Origin: Fulvia fulva
Taxonomy: Eukaryota; Ascomycota; Dothideomycetes; Mycosphaerellales; Mycosphaerellaceae
DNA length: 64,000 bases
Assembly (NCBI RefSeq): GCF_020509005.1
Contig: NC_063016.1
Coordinates: 496,001 to 560,000 of the forward strand
Reading direction: 5' to 3'
The notes under the pieces are model-generated. The model had not been told where the DNA came from, did no database searches, and was given only the letters and a program-made list of their open reading frames with translations. Positions 33,301-41,161 of this stretch are shown piece by piece (within the stretch, counting starts at the first letter, position 1; each line of letters opens with the position of its first letter). The position numbers and the translations under genes were made by a program.

Positions 33301-33436
33301 TCATCTGGAGCGGGCTCACGAGCGGTGTTTCCACCGCGTTGCTCCTGGGTGGCTCGCGCTCGCGATCAGGCGTGGCATTGGTATCGGTGGAGCGTGAGGC
33401 TGCGCGCGGTTGGGGATGGCGTATTCTGGCGAACAT
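27383..33436 (-). CDS. Very large intrinsically disordered fungal protein (2017 aa), function unknown
   Basis: A single 6.05-kb exon. The product is dominated by Ser, Pro, Gln, Gly and Asp low-complexity sequence. Islands that look conserved are KKRRLTLNPMALLQRR followed by DPRIKGRLIHDFSAPR (about residues 390-465), an acidic DEDDEDDFDEDAMYDMDEME stretch (about 870), several DDxxFDDD / EDGDDG pieces, and the C-terminus (TYVREPDPERNGKERWVLER then a GRELVQGGWI end). I know the HDFSxPR and WVLERRRT islands from uncharacterised Pezizomycotina proteins but can give no function. No membrane segment or catalytic domain is seen. Many SP/TP sites suggest phosphorylation. The length without any stop or intron is strong evidence that the gene is real. 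Confidence 0.88.
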   Translation of the reverse strand: MFARIRHPQPRAASRSTDTNATPDREREPPRSNAVETPLVSPLQMTFDFELPSPSSTIADGYPQLSPFSPIFESSPSAPAPRPQTSTGLGSIRNQDQHGRHAGLGSPGAQSQSPPMLPPIPRVASGYMSSHLNENLKHGPHSSKIPQGGEAMAHNGSDSAMKARLSFDCPIDMLPSFSRDPSSASRPKTAGGIPTSSTPKMEASLFPTKATASLFPSIPPKQEIPLSSISPNVPAMNRQFIDSRDKPYSQPPLRPIMTQHNHSTPNLYQPQSPAIARGPTPVYSSSKNFISPQPSLQNLSQRTNLSGSTARPSTRASTQTAQATSSVTTIGTPYQDTAASFPLPQHVMTRPKTPGAAARIGGVSVPTHHTSSSRTANGARPVETKEPKKKRRLTLNPMALLQRRQTSQLPDELLKQRQEQEQALQRQRDLLVSGVNKPPPDFDPRIKGRLIHDFSAPRGKRNTFDEVMMASMMDDPVAEGTQSSPIVPTLSSHPPRRTSLPHRGSDGEQNEQRSVHTPAFREHLDEAPESSNRISSIQAESLENKDFLQRASKHNSALTNFSQESATLPPFARRSQILDPGQAAFYNDESSKTSTSSDQERSSSLGSINQISPVTARSSQIVQQLQQADVRQSQSPVSPASPGRPGDTFRPVSGLSPTPPSSDHAHSVSQLAPQAPSEKRRGTNEMTSRPYSVVIAPPAIYTVSEGSNESSPVQGHPQDFSEQQPQVIMRGVSIRQSESREGLGIASLPPPSTPGSHSGDNSPGEQSSIERTNGIPTPEMTPEPEAVASIQFKPDSEQQPKLVEKRASAVGHSRKCSNVPRHASTASRFSFQFGGNESAAQEQALEEKHRKMRSSQIAQSMPRGRSPDEDDEDDFDEDAMYDMDEMELEHSQDEPAVEPPPKAAQSANYLQQARQVLRQQDSDDESHYGEEVAEITGEGDLPYPDHPAFRTLSAVFNNCSRPDSYVSQGGPGGYWRDSTIDSYMQDDSSQADQAPAASHSFNFGMESTSGQSVVGTERSQIVLSPILSESGKRPTLPARDSGNSERNRAASGMSFGQASTTGSSTERGASAGASTATIDREHIVSGMSYSSISESVKSPLQSTFYKQAESAKSSPHIASEPFSPSFPDEHDSWLNDSDRVMSGRLASPPQSPQREAALVGLEANSRTRTSSSDTDGSDEDREQAGPEGQHISGRSEVNQSTAEDQFHFGYPKRSPYSDGRRNGSICALSFSFSDSPDKSRLGYHSNGSGMSFEEFARGGFSQATSPVLPSHEIDQAQGKMPSQAASLALTRGYGNKGALSPSSKTTGSPTLPSGLGLNMFAGFDFDDQSSTDQETTSTAYTRTTSANTGLPAAGSEQGQQSPAAPRADSSALSNHTSPRSNSASAVLPTIVAPTTQAVTMQTSGSDGSLGEADPRESVTSQDTQPTRQDVTSPEGVRSHVDITADDMYFDDGNFDQDINGVDRSSIDEDAFDDDRFLSRPGFMNRYMHSRDHSGLSALSAGSDGPYPTFPIANAQRLSQRYSQMMLEDLPLQAPVDPRYVPQRNPSEDAKRLGMGSRVPPAPVPETDRKAFTRMQQSLQNYHSALAAAANKAAAEGRFVRAPSISAVHNTDNGLSLQINDGPMSDDRSVYAASSIGDDRSIYSNGEDGGEIHMPYLSTGKGPDRNGSTASRATHLTSYSPTKFSFDFGFDQDAITDDINDNAFTDDDMFENDDDLVAAANAEVLASDDGGFYGQEFGFYGRPRSNSDELRAINGGYFGEDGDDGLTRNKSLKEPSLTPITERSEFSTRNSFVGSGSFGPGQFGTLSPALARFPHSPIDGHAPTSFDELRRLRGQAFGGGGGPRSSNGSARSDSNRSSFQSLQALSPSAELKPGPHGSGYFGVPLPMHYGYNTDSTNASRNSSIPNSAQPVASGLGFQFSDSPQSAASNNSLPFGGDLDATPRKNSIPKLAEPTTARKIAHNAQSHSRSGSGADSVTYVREPDPERNGKERWVLERRRTSEQGQLELIGRELVQGGWI

Positions 33437-34822
33437 GTCGCGCCAGTAGGCTCTTCAGCAGCACTTCGGCGGCGGCAGGCTGTGCTCACGTTGCACATGG
33501 ACGCCCGCGACTGGGGTGCGCTGCGATGTGCCGTACTTCGACTTCGATTCCTCGACCCCTGCGACTGCGATTGGCCAGGTTATCTTGTTAGTTCTATCTC
33601 CTGCGAAACATCCTCTTCGATTGCCTGGTTGGAGTTATGCCCCTCCGTGTACTACAGTGTACACCGACAGAAACACGTCTTCCACGGCTGCGCGCTGTCG
33701 TTTCCAGAAGCACAGCTGCTCTCCTGCCTCTCCCACCATTCATGTCCCTCCACAGCTCTCGTTGGAACTATGTCTCCCCTCAATGCGATTGTAGAACTAG
33801 CCAGCGTTTCTGTTTCCGAGCTGCCGTCCCGTTCGGTATTGCGACCTCTCGACGTCCAGCTGTAGAACTACGCGTGCTTAACACGAAGAAGGAGGTCTAA
33901 GAAAGCGTTGATCGCCAATTTACACTCTGCGCGCCATGCGCTTCTGGCTATTCCTGTCTGGAAACATTATTTTGCACATCAACTTCATCAAGACTAGCAT
34001 TCTTTGCACAAGGACGACCCATCACGACCATGTCACCTTCTCCTCTACGGACACGTTTTGGACCACACAGACATCTCACTCCCTACGAGCCTCCTCATCA
34101 ACATCTGCTCACCACGACCCACATACCGGTGTTAATGGACGCCGTTTAGGGGGAGATCGTCCCAAACCATATCTGGAAGGTGGGTTGCTTAATTATAAGC
34201 CGAACCAGCAGAACACTGTCACGATCTTCTTCTTCCTCTTTCACATCAGTCTCACTCTCGCAGCATGGAGTCTTCGAGCGAACAGTCACGTTGATGTAAA
34301 GACCGCAGGCAACCGTACTGCCGCGCGACAAACTCATGCAGGGCATGCAAAGCCTCGCACAGCTGGCTGCACTCACATCTGAGGAATACTCACAAGAATC
34401 TGCTGAAGAGGTCAACGTAGGCAAGGAGTCCAATCACCTCGTAGTTTTTTGAGATGAATGCTAGAGCATCGAACCGTCTATCGAAAAAATCATGATCTTA
34501 CCATTGCCGACTTCTTCCAATCTTCGTCACCCTGTTAATGTGCCAGAGATGACTCGCGGACACACTCCCGCACATTGAACTCTTATCCTACGCCTTAAAT
34601 CCTCGTGGCGGATGTGCTACGAAAGAGCACTTCCTTATCGCATAGAACATGACTTACACTTCGCAGGCTGTAATCTCGAGGTGGTTCTTAATGAATTCTG
34701 AACTCTCCATGCTGAGTCAGTGGCCCAATATCGACACAACTCTACTTCATATCAACAACTTCCGCAACTACATACCGACGGACATTGGTTTGGGTGAGCC
34801 CTTCCGCAGACCTTCGAGGCAT
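33437..34822. other. Leader/promoter of the large disordered-protein gene and spacer
   Basis: The about 500 bp next to 33436 are likely promoter and leader. The rest holds only unsupported frames (for example 33936-34382 plus, beginning with a hydrophobic run but otherwise random). Confidence 0.4.
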
Positions 34823-34894
34823 GGCAGTAATTAACTCCCACTTGGTTTTTTCGACTTCCGCAACATCGCGCCTTGCGGACTTGTGTCTTTCGCG
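34823..34894 (+). repeat. Left terminal inverted repeat
   Basis: Contains TTCGACTTCCGCAACATCGC and GCGGACTTGTGT, both repeated inverted at 35812-35883. About 88 percent identity by eye, with one T indel in the T-run. Confidence 0.85.
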
Positions 34895-35324
34895 TAGATT
34901 TTACCTTGCAAAACTATACGGGTTGCGACTACCTCGCTACCTCGCGTCGCCGAAGTAACCTATTTTACCTAGGTTGTCGCGTCGCTATTAGACTTACTTC
35001 TATATATATAACCAACTTATAACCTATAAAAATTACTATTAGTTATATAAGTGTCTAACTATAAGTTATAGTTAGCGAAAAATTATAAGTTGAATCTAAA
35101 ATTTTAGGAAAATCTGATAATAAGTTATTCTTTAATTAATGTTCTAACTATATATTACTTCAATACGAAAGTACTCTAGCTAAGTTTTACATCATATCGA
35201 AGTTCTAGATTTAGTATTTCGGAACTCTAAGCAATACTTAGGCGGGACTTGCTCAAAGTTTAATAAGCTATTACTTACGTTTATAGAGTTCGATACTTCG
35301 AAACACGGAAGAAACTATAAATAT

Positions 35325-35552
35325 ATGTCACGGCTACGCAAGCGGCCCGCTGAGACCCGCGCTACCGGCTCACCTAAACAGGCAAAAGACGAGGTCGTGA
35401 AGCTCGTAAGCTTCACACTAGCGGATATCACGTTAGAAGTGTGGGAAGTTATTGTACGGGCTCATATAGGGTGTTTCAAAAGCAGGTTGTGTATTGCATG
35501 TGTCTATCTAGAATGGACAAGTGTTGCTCTTGAAGAGGCTGCAGGTGACTAA
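35325..35552 (+). CDS. Short open frame in GC-normal island inside the TIR element
   Basis: Encodes 75 residues beginning MSRLRKRPAETRATGSPKQA, then VVKLVSFTLADITLEVWEVI and a less ordered end. Base composition is normal for genes here, although the DNA around it is strongly AT-rich. No domain is recognised. It may be a fragment of a host gene or of another element carried inside the TIR element, rather than a working gene. Confidence 0.3.
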   Translation: MSRLRKRPAETRATGSPKQAKDEVVKLVSFTLADITLEVWEVIVRAHIGCFKSRLCIACVYLEWTSVALEEAAGD

Positions 35553-35564
35553 TCAGTCACCTGA
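35543..35564. repeat. Perfect 9-bp inverted repeat with 4-nt loop
   Basis: CAGGTGACT, then AATC, then AGTCACCTG. It sits at the stop of the island open frame; it could form a hairpin in DNA or RNA, or mark the end of a nested insertion. Confidence 0.6.
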
Positions 35565-35811
35565 TTCTTAGCGTACGTGGCCTCAAGTTTTGATGATGGG
35601 ATGTTGCCCATGTGCACGCTCGGATCGCGACAGCGGAGCCTTATCTAGGCTCACTTCGGATAATAGACTACCCTAAGTGCCGCCATGACAATATAGGTAC
35701 TACGATTAAAAATATATATCGAGGTTACGACATCTTACGATAACTTACGACAATAGCAACCTATACAGCGAACGAAGGCATAAAGTAGACGATTAAACGT
35801 TCGAAATTTAC

Positions 35812-35883
35812 GGGAGAAACACAAGTCCGCAGCGTGCGATGTTGCGGAAGTCGAAAAAAACCAAGTAGGAGTTAATTCCTGCC
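35812..35883 (-). repeat. Right terminal inverted repeat
   Basis: Inverted partner of 34823-34894. Reads inward GGCAGGAATTAACTCCTACT and continues through the shared CGACTTCCGCAACATCGC. Confidence 0.85.
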
Positions 35884-36563
35884 GTCGAGGGCCTGGTACC
35901 ACTCAGGAGCAATGGAGAGTGACAGGCTGCGTAGCCTGACCACGCCACACACCTTGCAATAATTTCCAACAACCTTCAACCCCTGCGAGCACGAGATGAA
36001 TCTTGCGCTCCGGATTGGGCAGTCATGGAGGCAAGTTCTGATATGCACAACCGTGTAATAAGTTACGCGCGAGGGAAATAAACGCAGACTGGAGCGCGGG
36101 GAAATACACACGAACGTCGTTTTTGTGAGCCATCATGCTCCGACGCCTGAGAAGACGCCTCATCCGCAGCGTCGTAGCGATGAGTCGAAGTTGATCGCCG
36201 CCGAGCGCGTGCACCACCTATCGAAGCGGAGGCCGTTGCTTCAACACGCTGGCATGCAGCTAGGTAGCGAGGTCCGACTGATGCATTCGAGGGAACAGCG
36301 CGGCATGCGTTCGTTCAGCAGCCCTCTAGAACGCACTTCCGATCGAACTACACGTAGGCTCTCTGGAAACAAGGACTACCAAAGGAGCAATTCATTCTGA
36401 GCGTGGAGAAAATGCGAACCACGGTCGTAGGTCACACGATACGCAATACTTGGTCTGGACTGAAAACGATTGTGATCCCTATATGTACAACTTCCCGCTC
36501 GTCTATCGCTACTCATACACTAATACCTCCCACTCCAATCGAGTCCCAGATGATATCGTACAC
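35884..36563. other. Spacer between the TIR element and the BCS1-like gene
   Basis: Returns to ordinary GC content. Only short unsupported frames are present. Confidence 0.4.
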
Positions 36564-38552
36564 CTAGAACCTATGGAATGCTTGTTGCGTGGGTGCCGGC
36601 ATGCAATCACGTCCGAACAAGCTCCTGCCACCATGAGTACTACCGTAGTCGGTCAGGGGTCTCTTGACACGTGCGAGTCTCGCCTTGAGGTCCTTGATCT
36701 CCATCTTGAGCTCTTCTGGGGACTGATTCTCTTCATCGTCGTCAGAGGATTCGTCATCAGAAGAGTGGTCATCGTCAGGATTGTGCTCGTCTACGGTCGG
36801 TGGCTGCGTCGCCTTAACGAGTGTGGTGTTGCTGGGACTGATCTGGGTGGGAGTACCTGGAGCCATAGCGAATCCGTTTTTCATGGCTGAGATGGAGAGT
36901 GCGGGCTCCGGCATAGCTGGCGGAGCCATTGCAGTGTTCGTTGTCGTTGGCGCTGCCTGTGTCGGGCTTGGTCTTGTCTCGCCGATTTGACCGGTGAAGT
37001 GTGACACGTTACGGCCCTGAGCCTTGGTCTCGATCAGGGTTTCGGCCCAGGCCTTGGCTTTCTCGACAGCGTTAACAGGGGAAGCCCGGTGCATTAGCAA
37101 GAAGTTCTGGAGCTCGGCAGGTGTGAGCTTGTCCTCCGGAATGCTCGCTGCGAAGGCTTGGGAGAGCTTCGGGATGTCGTACTGTGAGCTGATCGTAGAA
37201 TCGCCTGGAAGGTCAGCAAAGATCTTTGCAAACATCTGCTGCATGATCTCGTGATTTGCGTTGGCGAAGAGAACGGGCATGTCAATTCTTCCAGGGCAAA
37301 CAAGAGCGGGGTCTAGGGAGTCTGGTGTGTTAGACGTCATGCAAAGCACTCTATGCTCAGAGCTTGCTACACCGTCGATGCAATTGAGTAGGCCCGCAAG
37401 TGTAATGCCCCTTCTTCTTGACTTACCTGACTTCTTGTCTGACTTGCCTTTCGCGTCTGGCGTCGATCGCTCAATGCCAGCACTGTCGACGTCCTCGAGT
37501 AGTACTAGACTTCTGTCAGGAAGCTGAGCAAATAGCGCTTCGAGTGCATCATCTGTCAATGCTGGATTGGACACTGCTATACTGAACACTTGAAGTTTGA
37601 AGTCGCCTGCGAGAGCTGATGCCACGGAAGATTTGCCACAGCCAGGTGGACCGTAGAAGAGGTACCCTCGGCGATGGGGAATACCGACCGAAGCGTACCA
37701 AGCCTTGGACTCCTCGCTGAGGTATGATTTGACGTCCTTCACCAGGTCTTCTTTCGTCTGTGTTGCCATCGCAATTGAGTTCATGCTTCGAGGAACCTTT
37801 CCAACAGGCTGTGTCCAGCCCATGCCGTCTTGGTCGACGCGGTGGAAGAGGGTCTCTTTGCTCTTGGTGGAGTTGGAATGTACCATTGCGAGGAATTCCT
37901 TGATAGGTGTGATGTTGTTGGTGCCCCAGAATGACGTGTACGAGATCTTCATGTCCTTGGCAGGTCTCACCAGCTTCTCTTCCTCGTAGACCGGCCCTGA
38001 ACCTCGGGTAACATAGAAAGTCCGGCCATTGAAGCGCAATGAAGTCTCATCCATGTGTGAGATGTATTCGAGAGTGTTCCTGGGACTCGTATGCTCGTAG
38101 AGGCTACCTGATGTCTGCAATGCCATCGATTTGGGAGACGCTTTAGAATTGTTCGCCAACCAAGCAAGCACAACGAATCTCATAGGGTGCGAAAATTGGA
38201 TGGTGACCGACGGGGAGAAAAAGGTCTTGAGTTGGCGCAAGCTCTGGAAAGCTCTGAAGACCGCCCCAAGCTTGTCGTAGATAGCGTACGCAAGTACGGC
38301 GAGAGGTATAGTGGTGCCGAGGAAGATAGCAAGCCGTGAATGTCGTTGCTGAAGCAGGGTGATGGCGTTTCGGAAGATTCCTTCTGGGCTTAGATCAAGG
38401 ATGCTGCTGTCTGCACGTATGCCTGCTGCGATTGCGACAAGACTGCCCGCCATCTGCTGCCATCTGGTGTCAATCTGTGGAGCTGACATGATGTTTCCGG
38501 TGCTTGGTGTTGTTGGTGTGTTGATGATCAGTGTGCGTGGTACTTGTGTCAA
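36564..38552 (-). CDS. BCS1-like AAA ATPase
   Basis: Intronless, 662 residues. A single hydrophobic segment (about 74-93, LAIFLGTTIPLAVLAYAIYD) is followed by a BCS1 N-terminal domain (about 105-290, including TSFWGTNNITPIKEFLAMVH) and one AAA module: Walker A GPPGCGKS (301-308), Walker B SLVLLEDVD (348-356), sensor MTSNTPDSLDPAL. Mitochondrial Bcs1 moves the folded Rieske protein across the inner membrane, but filamentous fungi carry many divergent BCS1-like paralogs, and this one has a long C-terminal extension with an acidic DDDHSSDDESSDDDEE run and a short coiled coil. The usual RPGR motif after the sensor reads CPGR (Cys 419). It is therefore more likely a divergent paralog than true Bcs1. 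Confidence 0.88.
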   Translation of the reverse strand: MTQVPRTLIINTPTTPSTGNIMSAPQIDTRWQQMAGSLVAIAAGIRADSSILDLSPEGIFRNAITLLQQRHSRLAIFLGTTIPLAVLAYAIYDKLGAVFRAFQSLRQLKTFFSPSVTIQFSHPMRFVVLAWLANNSKASPKSMALQTSGSLYEHTSPRNTLEYISHMDETSLRFNGRTFYVTRGSGPVYEEEKLVRPAKDMKISYTSFWGTNNITPIKEFLAMVHSNSTKSKETLFHRVDQDGMGWTQPVGKVPRSMNSIAMATQTKEDLVKDVKSYLSEESKAWYASVGIPHRRGYLFYGPPGCGKSSVASALAGDFKLQVFSIAVSNPALTDDALEALFAQLPDRSLVLLEDVDSAGIERSTPDAKGKSDKKSGKSRRRGITLAGLLNCIDGVASSEHRVLCMTSNTPDSLDPALVCPGRIDMPVLFANANHEIMQQMFAKIFADLPGDSTISSQYDIPKLSQAFAASIPEDKLTPAELQNFLLMHRASPVNAVEKAKAWAETLIETKAQGRNVSHFTGQIGETRPSPTQAAPTTTNTAMAPPAMPEPALSISAMKNGFAMAPGTPTQISPSNTTLVKATQPPTVDEHNPDDDHSSDDESSDDDEENQSPEELKMEIKDLKARLARVKRPLTDYGSTHGGRSLFGRDCMPAPTQQAFHRF

Positions 38553-39768
38553 ACCTCTTGTTACTCAATAGTATTCGAACGTCCGGCGTTCTGTGATAGC
38601 AATCGAGGTAGTAAACTTGGTCCACTGATGCCCTTCCAAGACGATGCCCCGCGCAGTATATATACGATCGAATAACGCATAACAACACACAATTCGTTCA
38701 CCCATTTTGGACAATGTGTTTGTTCAGAGTGAATGCCAACCAGAGGCAGCGAACAAATGGATGTTGCGAGTTGAATAACCAAAGGCCCCAGACAAAGAAT
38801 ATCGGACCATCCGGAAGCTCAACGCCTTGATGTCGCTCATTCGATGCCCTATGGGAGCCGCAAGCGCTTCATACCTACGCTACAATCTAGACATCGCTTT
38901 AGCACTCCGGACGGTTCAAGTAATACTGTTTTTGACGAAGGTAGCCGACGCGCTCGGCGGCAATCAAGTCTGTGAACAACCCTTGGAGGCCTGTCCGCCG
39001 CCAGCAGGCCAAGGATAAGCTGTTGTTGACATAGTCTCCAGTATTTTGCTGACAGCCGTCCCTGAGTCTGCGACCATCGATCGAGCTGCAGTGATGGCTG
39101 TGCTTCTCGTGAAAGCAGTCTGCTCGCAAGCCGTCCGTGAGGTCTCATCAAGACTGCAGCTGTGAAGTCTCGCGCGATCGAGACACCGCGAAACAGGCCA
39201 GGTGCCTAGGCTTCCTCATGATCAGTCGTCATTTACCATTGTGTCCAAGTGTATTGTTTGGCGGACCGGTCTGAGTGACGAAGGTGGTAGGAAGAAGTTC
39301 CAGTCTTGGCGATGTCGTGAAAGAGGAAGTCAAGTCTGGTGGGGCCGTGTTGACCAATCACATCCGAGAGTCGGCGTCAATGCAGCAGAATTGAAAGACC
39401 GCGTGTGCAACATGCAGTCAAAGGCAGGTGTCCAGGGACGTGCGGGATGTTCTGTTTCTGTTTGTAAGTGCGAGACTACATGTGGTGTCGTGAAAGTCGC
39501 CATAGAGGTCGTGGGCGGTAAAGTGGTTGGCAGACATGGAACTAGATGATTGACTCAAATAAACTCAGTGAGACAAGGGCTTGTACTGTATCAAAGGATG
39601 ACAGTATACATACAGCTCGTAGTCTTCGATGCTATGGGAAACCACACTTTTCTGATGTCATGCATAATATCCCATTCGGCGTCCTGTCGCTCATGCTATC
39701 CATTTCAAAGCAGTTCCCCAACGCCGCGCTAAGATGGACAATTTGCACCCCTTCCGTCGAGCCAAGCA
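38553..39768. other. Spacer between BCS1-like gene and TFIIE beta
   Basis: Promoter of the BCS1-like gene on the left side, with a TATATATA-like stretch near 38657-38665 on its upstream side, and the 3' side of TFIIE beta on the right. The plus-strand frame 39202-39549 has no support. Confidence 0.45.
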
Positions 39769-40700
39769 CTATGAGCGCCTGGGCTTGTCGAAATTCTTGA
39801 GAATACCAGTCATGTGTTTATTAGTCACCTTGGTGCCAACTCTGTTAATGCGCTTCCGCTCCTTCTTCTGGGTGTTGGCCTTTCTGATTTCCTTCACCTG
39901 GCTAGTGGGAGTGATGCCTGCAGAAGTGGTCAGTACAAATGTCTACTGAGGAAGGTGCTCGTGACTCGAGGAATCATTCACATACCTGCTCTCTCCAGCT
40001 CATTGCGAAGATCGGTCTCAGAAGCAGGAAGCTTGGTCTTAGTCCAGAAGTCGCGGAAATCGTCGTCGATGTGGATGTGATAGGAAGGCGAGTCGGCGTA
40101 GACCCGGATAGGAGCGTTGTCCTTCTTGTGGCGAGTAGCCAGCACGAAGCCCTCTTTCTCGAGCTGGTCGATCGCTTGAACGCAGTCTGGCCAGCCATCC
40201 TTGAGCGCCTTGACCGTGACTCCTGCCGCGGTAAAGGTGGTGCGACGTGCCAGATACTCCTTCAGCTCTTCAGCATTGGTGACTGGGTGCAGAGGTCTGT
40301 ACTTGAAGCAGTCCTTGCTGTTGCCGCTTTTCGACTTGGGCACGAATTCAACACGCTCGTCGCCCTTCAACGCTTCCTTAATCCGCGGTATGTTCTTCTC
40401 TGCGTCGACTGGTAGAGAGAGGTAGGATATGATGTCGTCGAACGTAAGAAGCGCCGGACTCTTAGACTTGAGGTGGTTGCGGGCGTGATGGACGTGGGCG
40501 AAAAGCTCGTTACCACTGCCGCTGCTGTTCGCGGCAAAGGCGGTGTCATGACTGCGCTTTGTGGTGTCGGCGGTGGTTGCTGGCTGAGGTGTGGATACTC
40601 GAGCGGGAGTGCTAGACGCTGGTCGCGCATGGCCGATGTTGCGTGTGACTGTGTCGGCGCGCTCTTTCTGGAACTTGGCGAGTTGCGCACTGAGAGACAT
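39769..40700 (-). CDS. TFA2: General transcription factor TFIIE, beta subunit, 2 exons
   Basis: Partner of TFIIE alpha in Pol II initiation; binds single-stranded promoter DNA and TFIIB/TFIIF. Exons are 40700-39986 and 39917-39769; the 68-nt intron has donor GTATGT and acceptor CTGCAG. Joining in phase 1 gives 287 residues. The N-terminus is Ser/Thr/Ala-rich. The core winged helix follows (LLTFDDIISYLSL...FVPKSKSG), then FKYRPLHPVTNAEELKEYL, LKDGWPDCVQAIDQLEKEGF, IDDDFRDFWTKTKLPAS, and the basic C-terminus from exon 2 (KKERKRINR...VTNKHMTGILKNF), which is the conserved Tfa2 tail. Without the second exon the protein would end early at ELERAGM. Confidence 0.93.
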
Positions 40701-41161
40701 GTCGGTGGTGGTATCGATCTATCGGATATCGAGAAGGTGCGCGGATGTTGCGACGTTGATGTGTGGCCAAGAGTGTTCAGCAAAGAATTCTGGCTTGGGA
40801 TCGCGGGTGTGTGGGAAGTGGCCGTGAAGAGTCGGCGACAAAATCCGCCTACTGTGCGAGTCTCGTCAGTGTGTGTCGTGGTGCTCCATGTGACAGTGAA
40901 TAGCTGCAGGTGGTGAACGGCGGTCGAAGTGTCAGTCTTCCGGGCGAATAAGCTCTCGGGAGCGTCATGCGCTTACTAAGGCTTCCCGCTCCGCATTTGG
41001 CAGTCGCGACTCTTTGAAGCTGCTCGCCAAACAAAGCGACTGCCACCAGCATCAACGCGACAACTTCCCGCATTGTCTGTGACCACCCACCACCGCTGCT
41101 GTTGGGAGGGAACACACACAACTGGCGATGGTCTAACTAATCACAATACACTTCTACCAGG
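40701..41161. promoter_or_regulatory. Bidirectional promoter between TFIIE beta and MLP1
   Basis: 461 bp between divergent start codons. On the MLP1 side, GTCTAACTAATC...CTACCAG directly before the ATG looks like a branch site plus 3' splice acceptor, so an intron in the 5' leader, or a short upstream coding exon, is possible. Confidence 0.5.

Larger units (their letters stand above)
34823..35883. mobile_element. Non-autonomous TIR element with AT-rich (RIP-like) body, 1.06 kb
   Basis: Bounded by 72-bp imperfect inverted repeats (34823-34894 and 35812-35883), both beginning GGCAG(T/G)AATTAACTCC when read inward. The body is abruptly AT-rich compared with the flanks (for example 34990-35230 is largely A/T with many TA steps), as expected of repeat-induced point mutation. 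A GC-normal island at about 35325-35680 interrupts it. No transposase frame remains. TCGAGG lies just outside both ends (34814-34819; 35885-35890) and may be part of a 9-bp target duplication, which together with long TIRs would fit a Mutator-like element. The superfamily is not certain. Confidence 0.8.

Noticed and set aside
33936..34382. 148-codon plus-strand frame with hydrophobic N-terminus
   Set aside because: Middle and end look like random His/Thr/Ser-rich translation; no homologous pattern is recognised.
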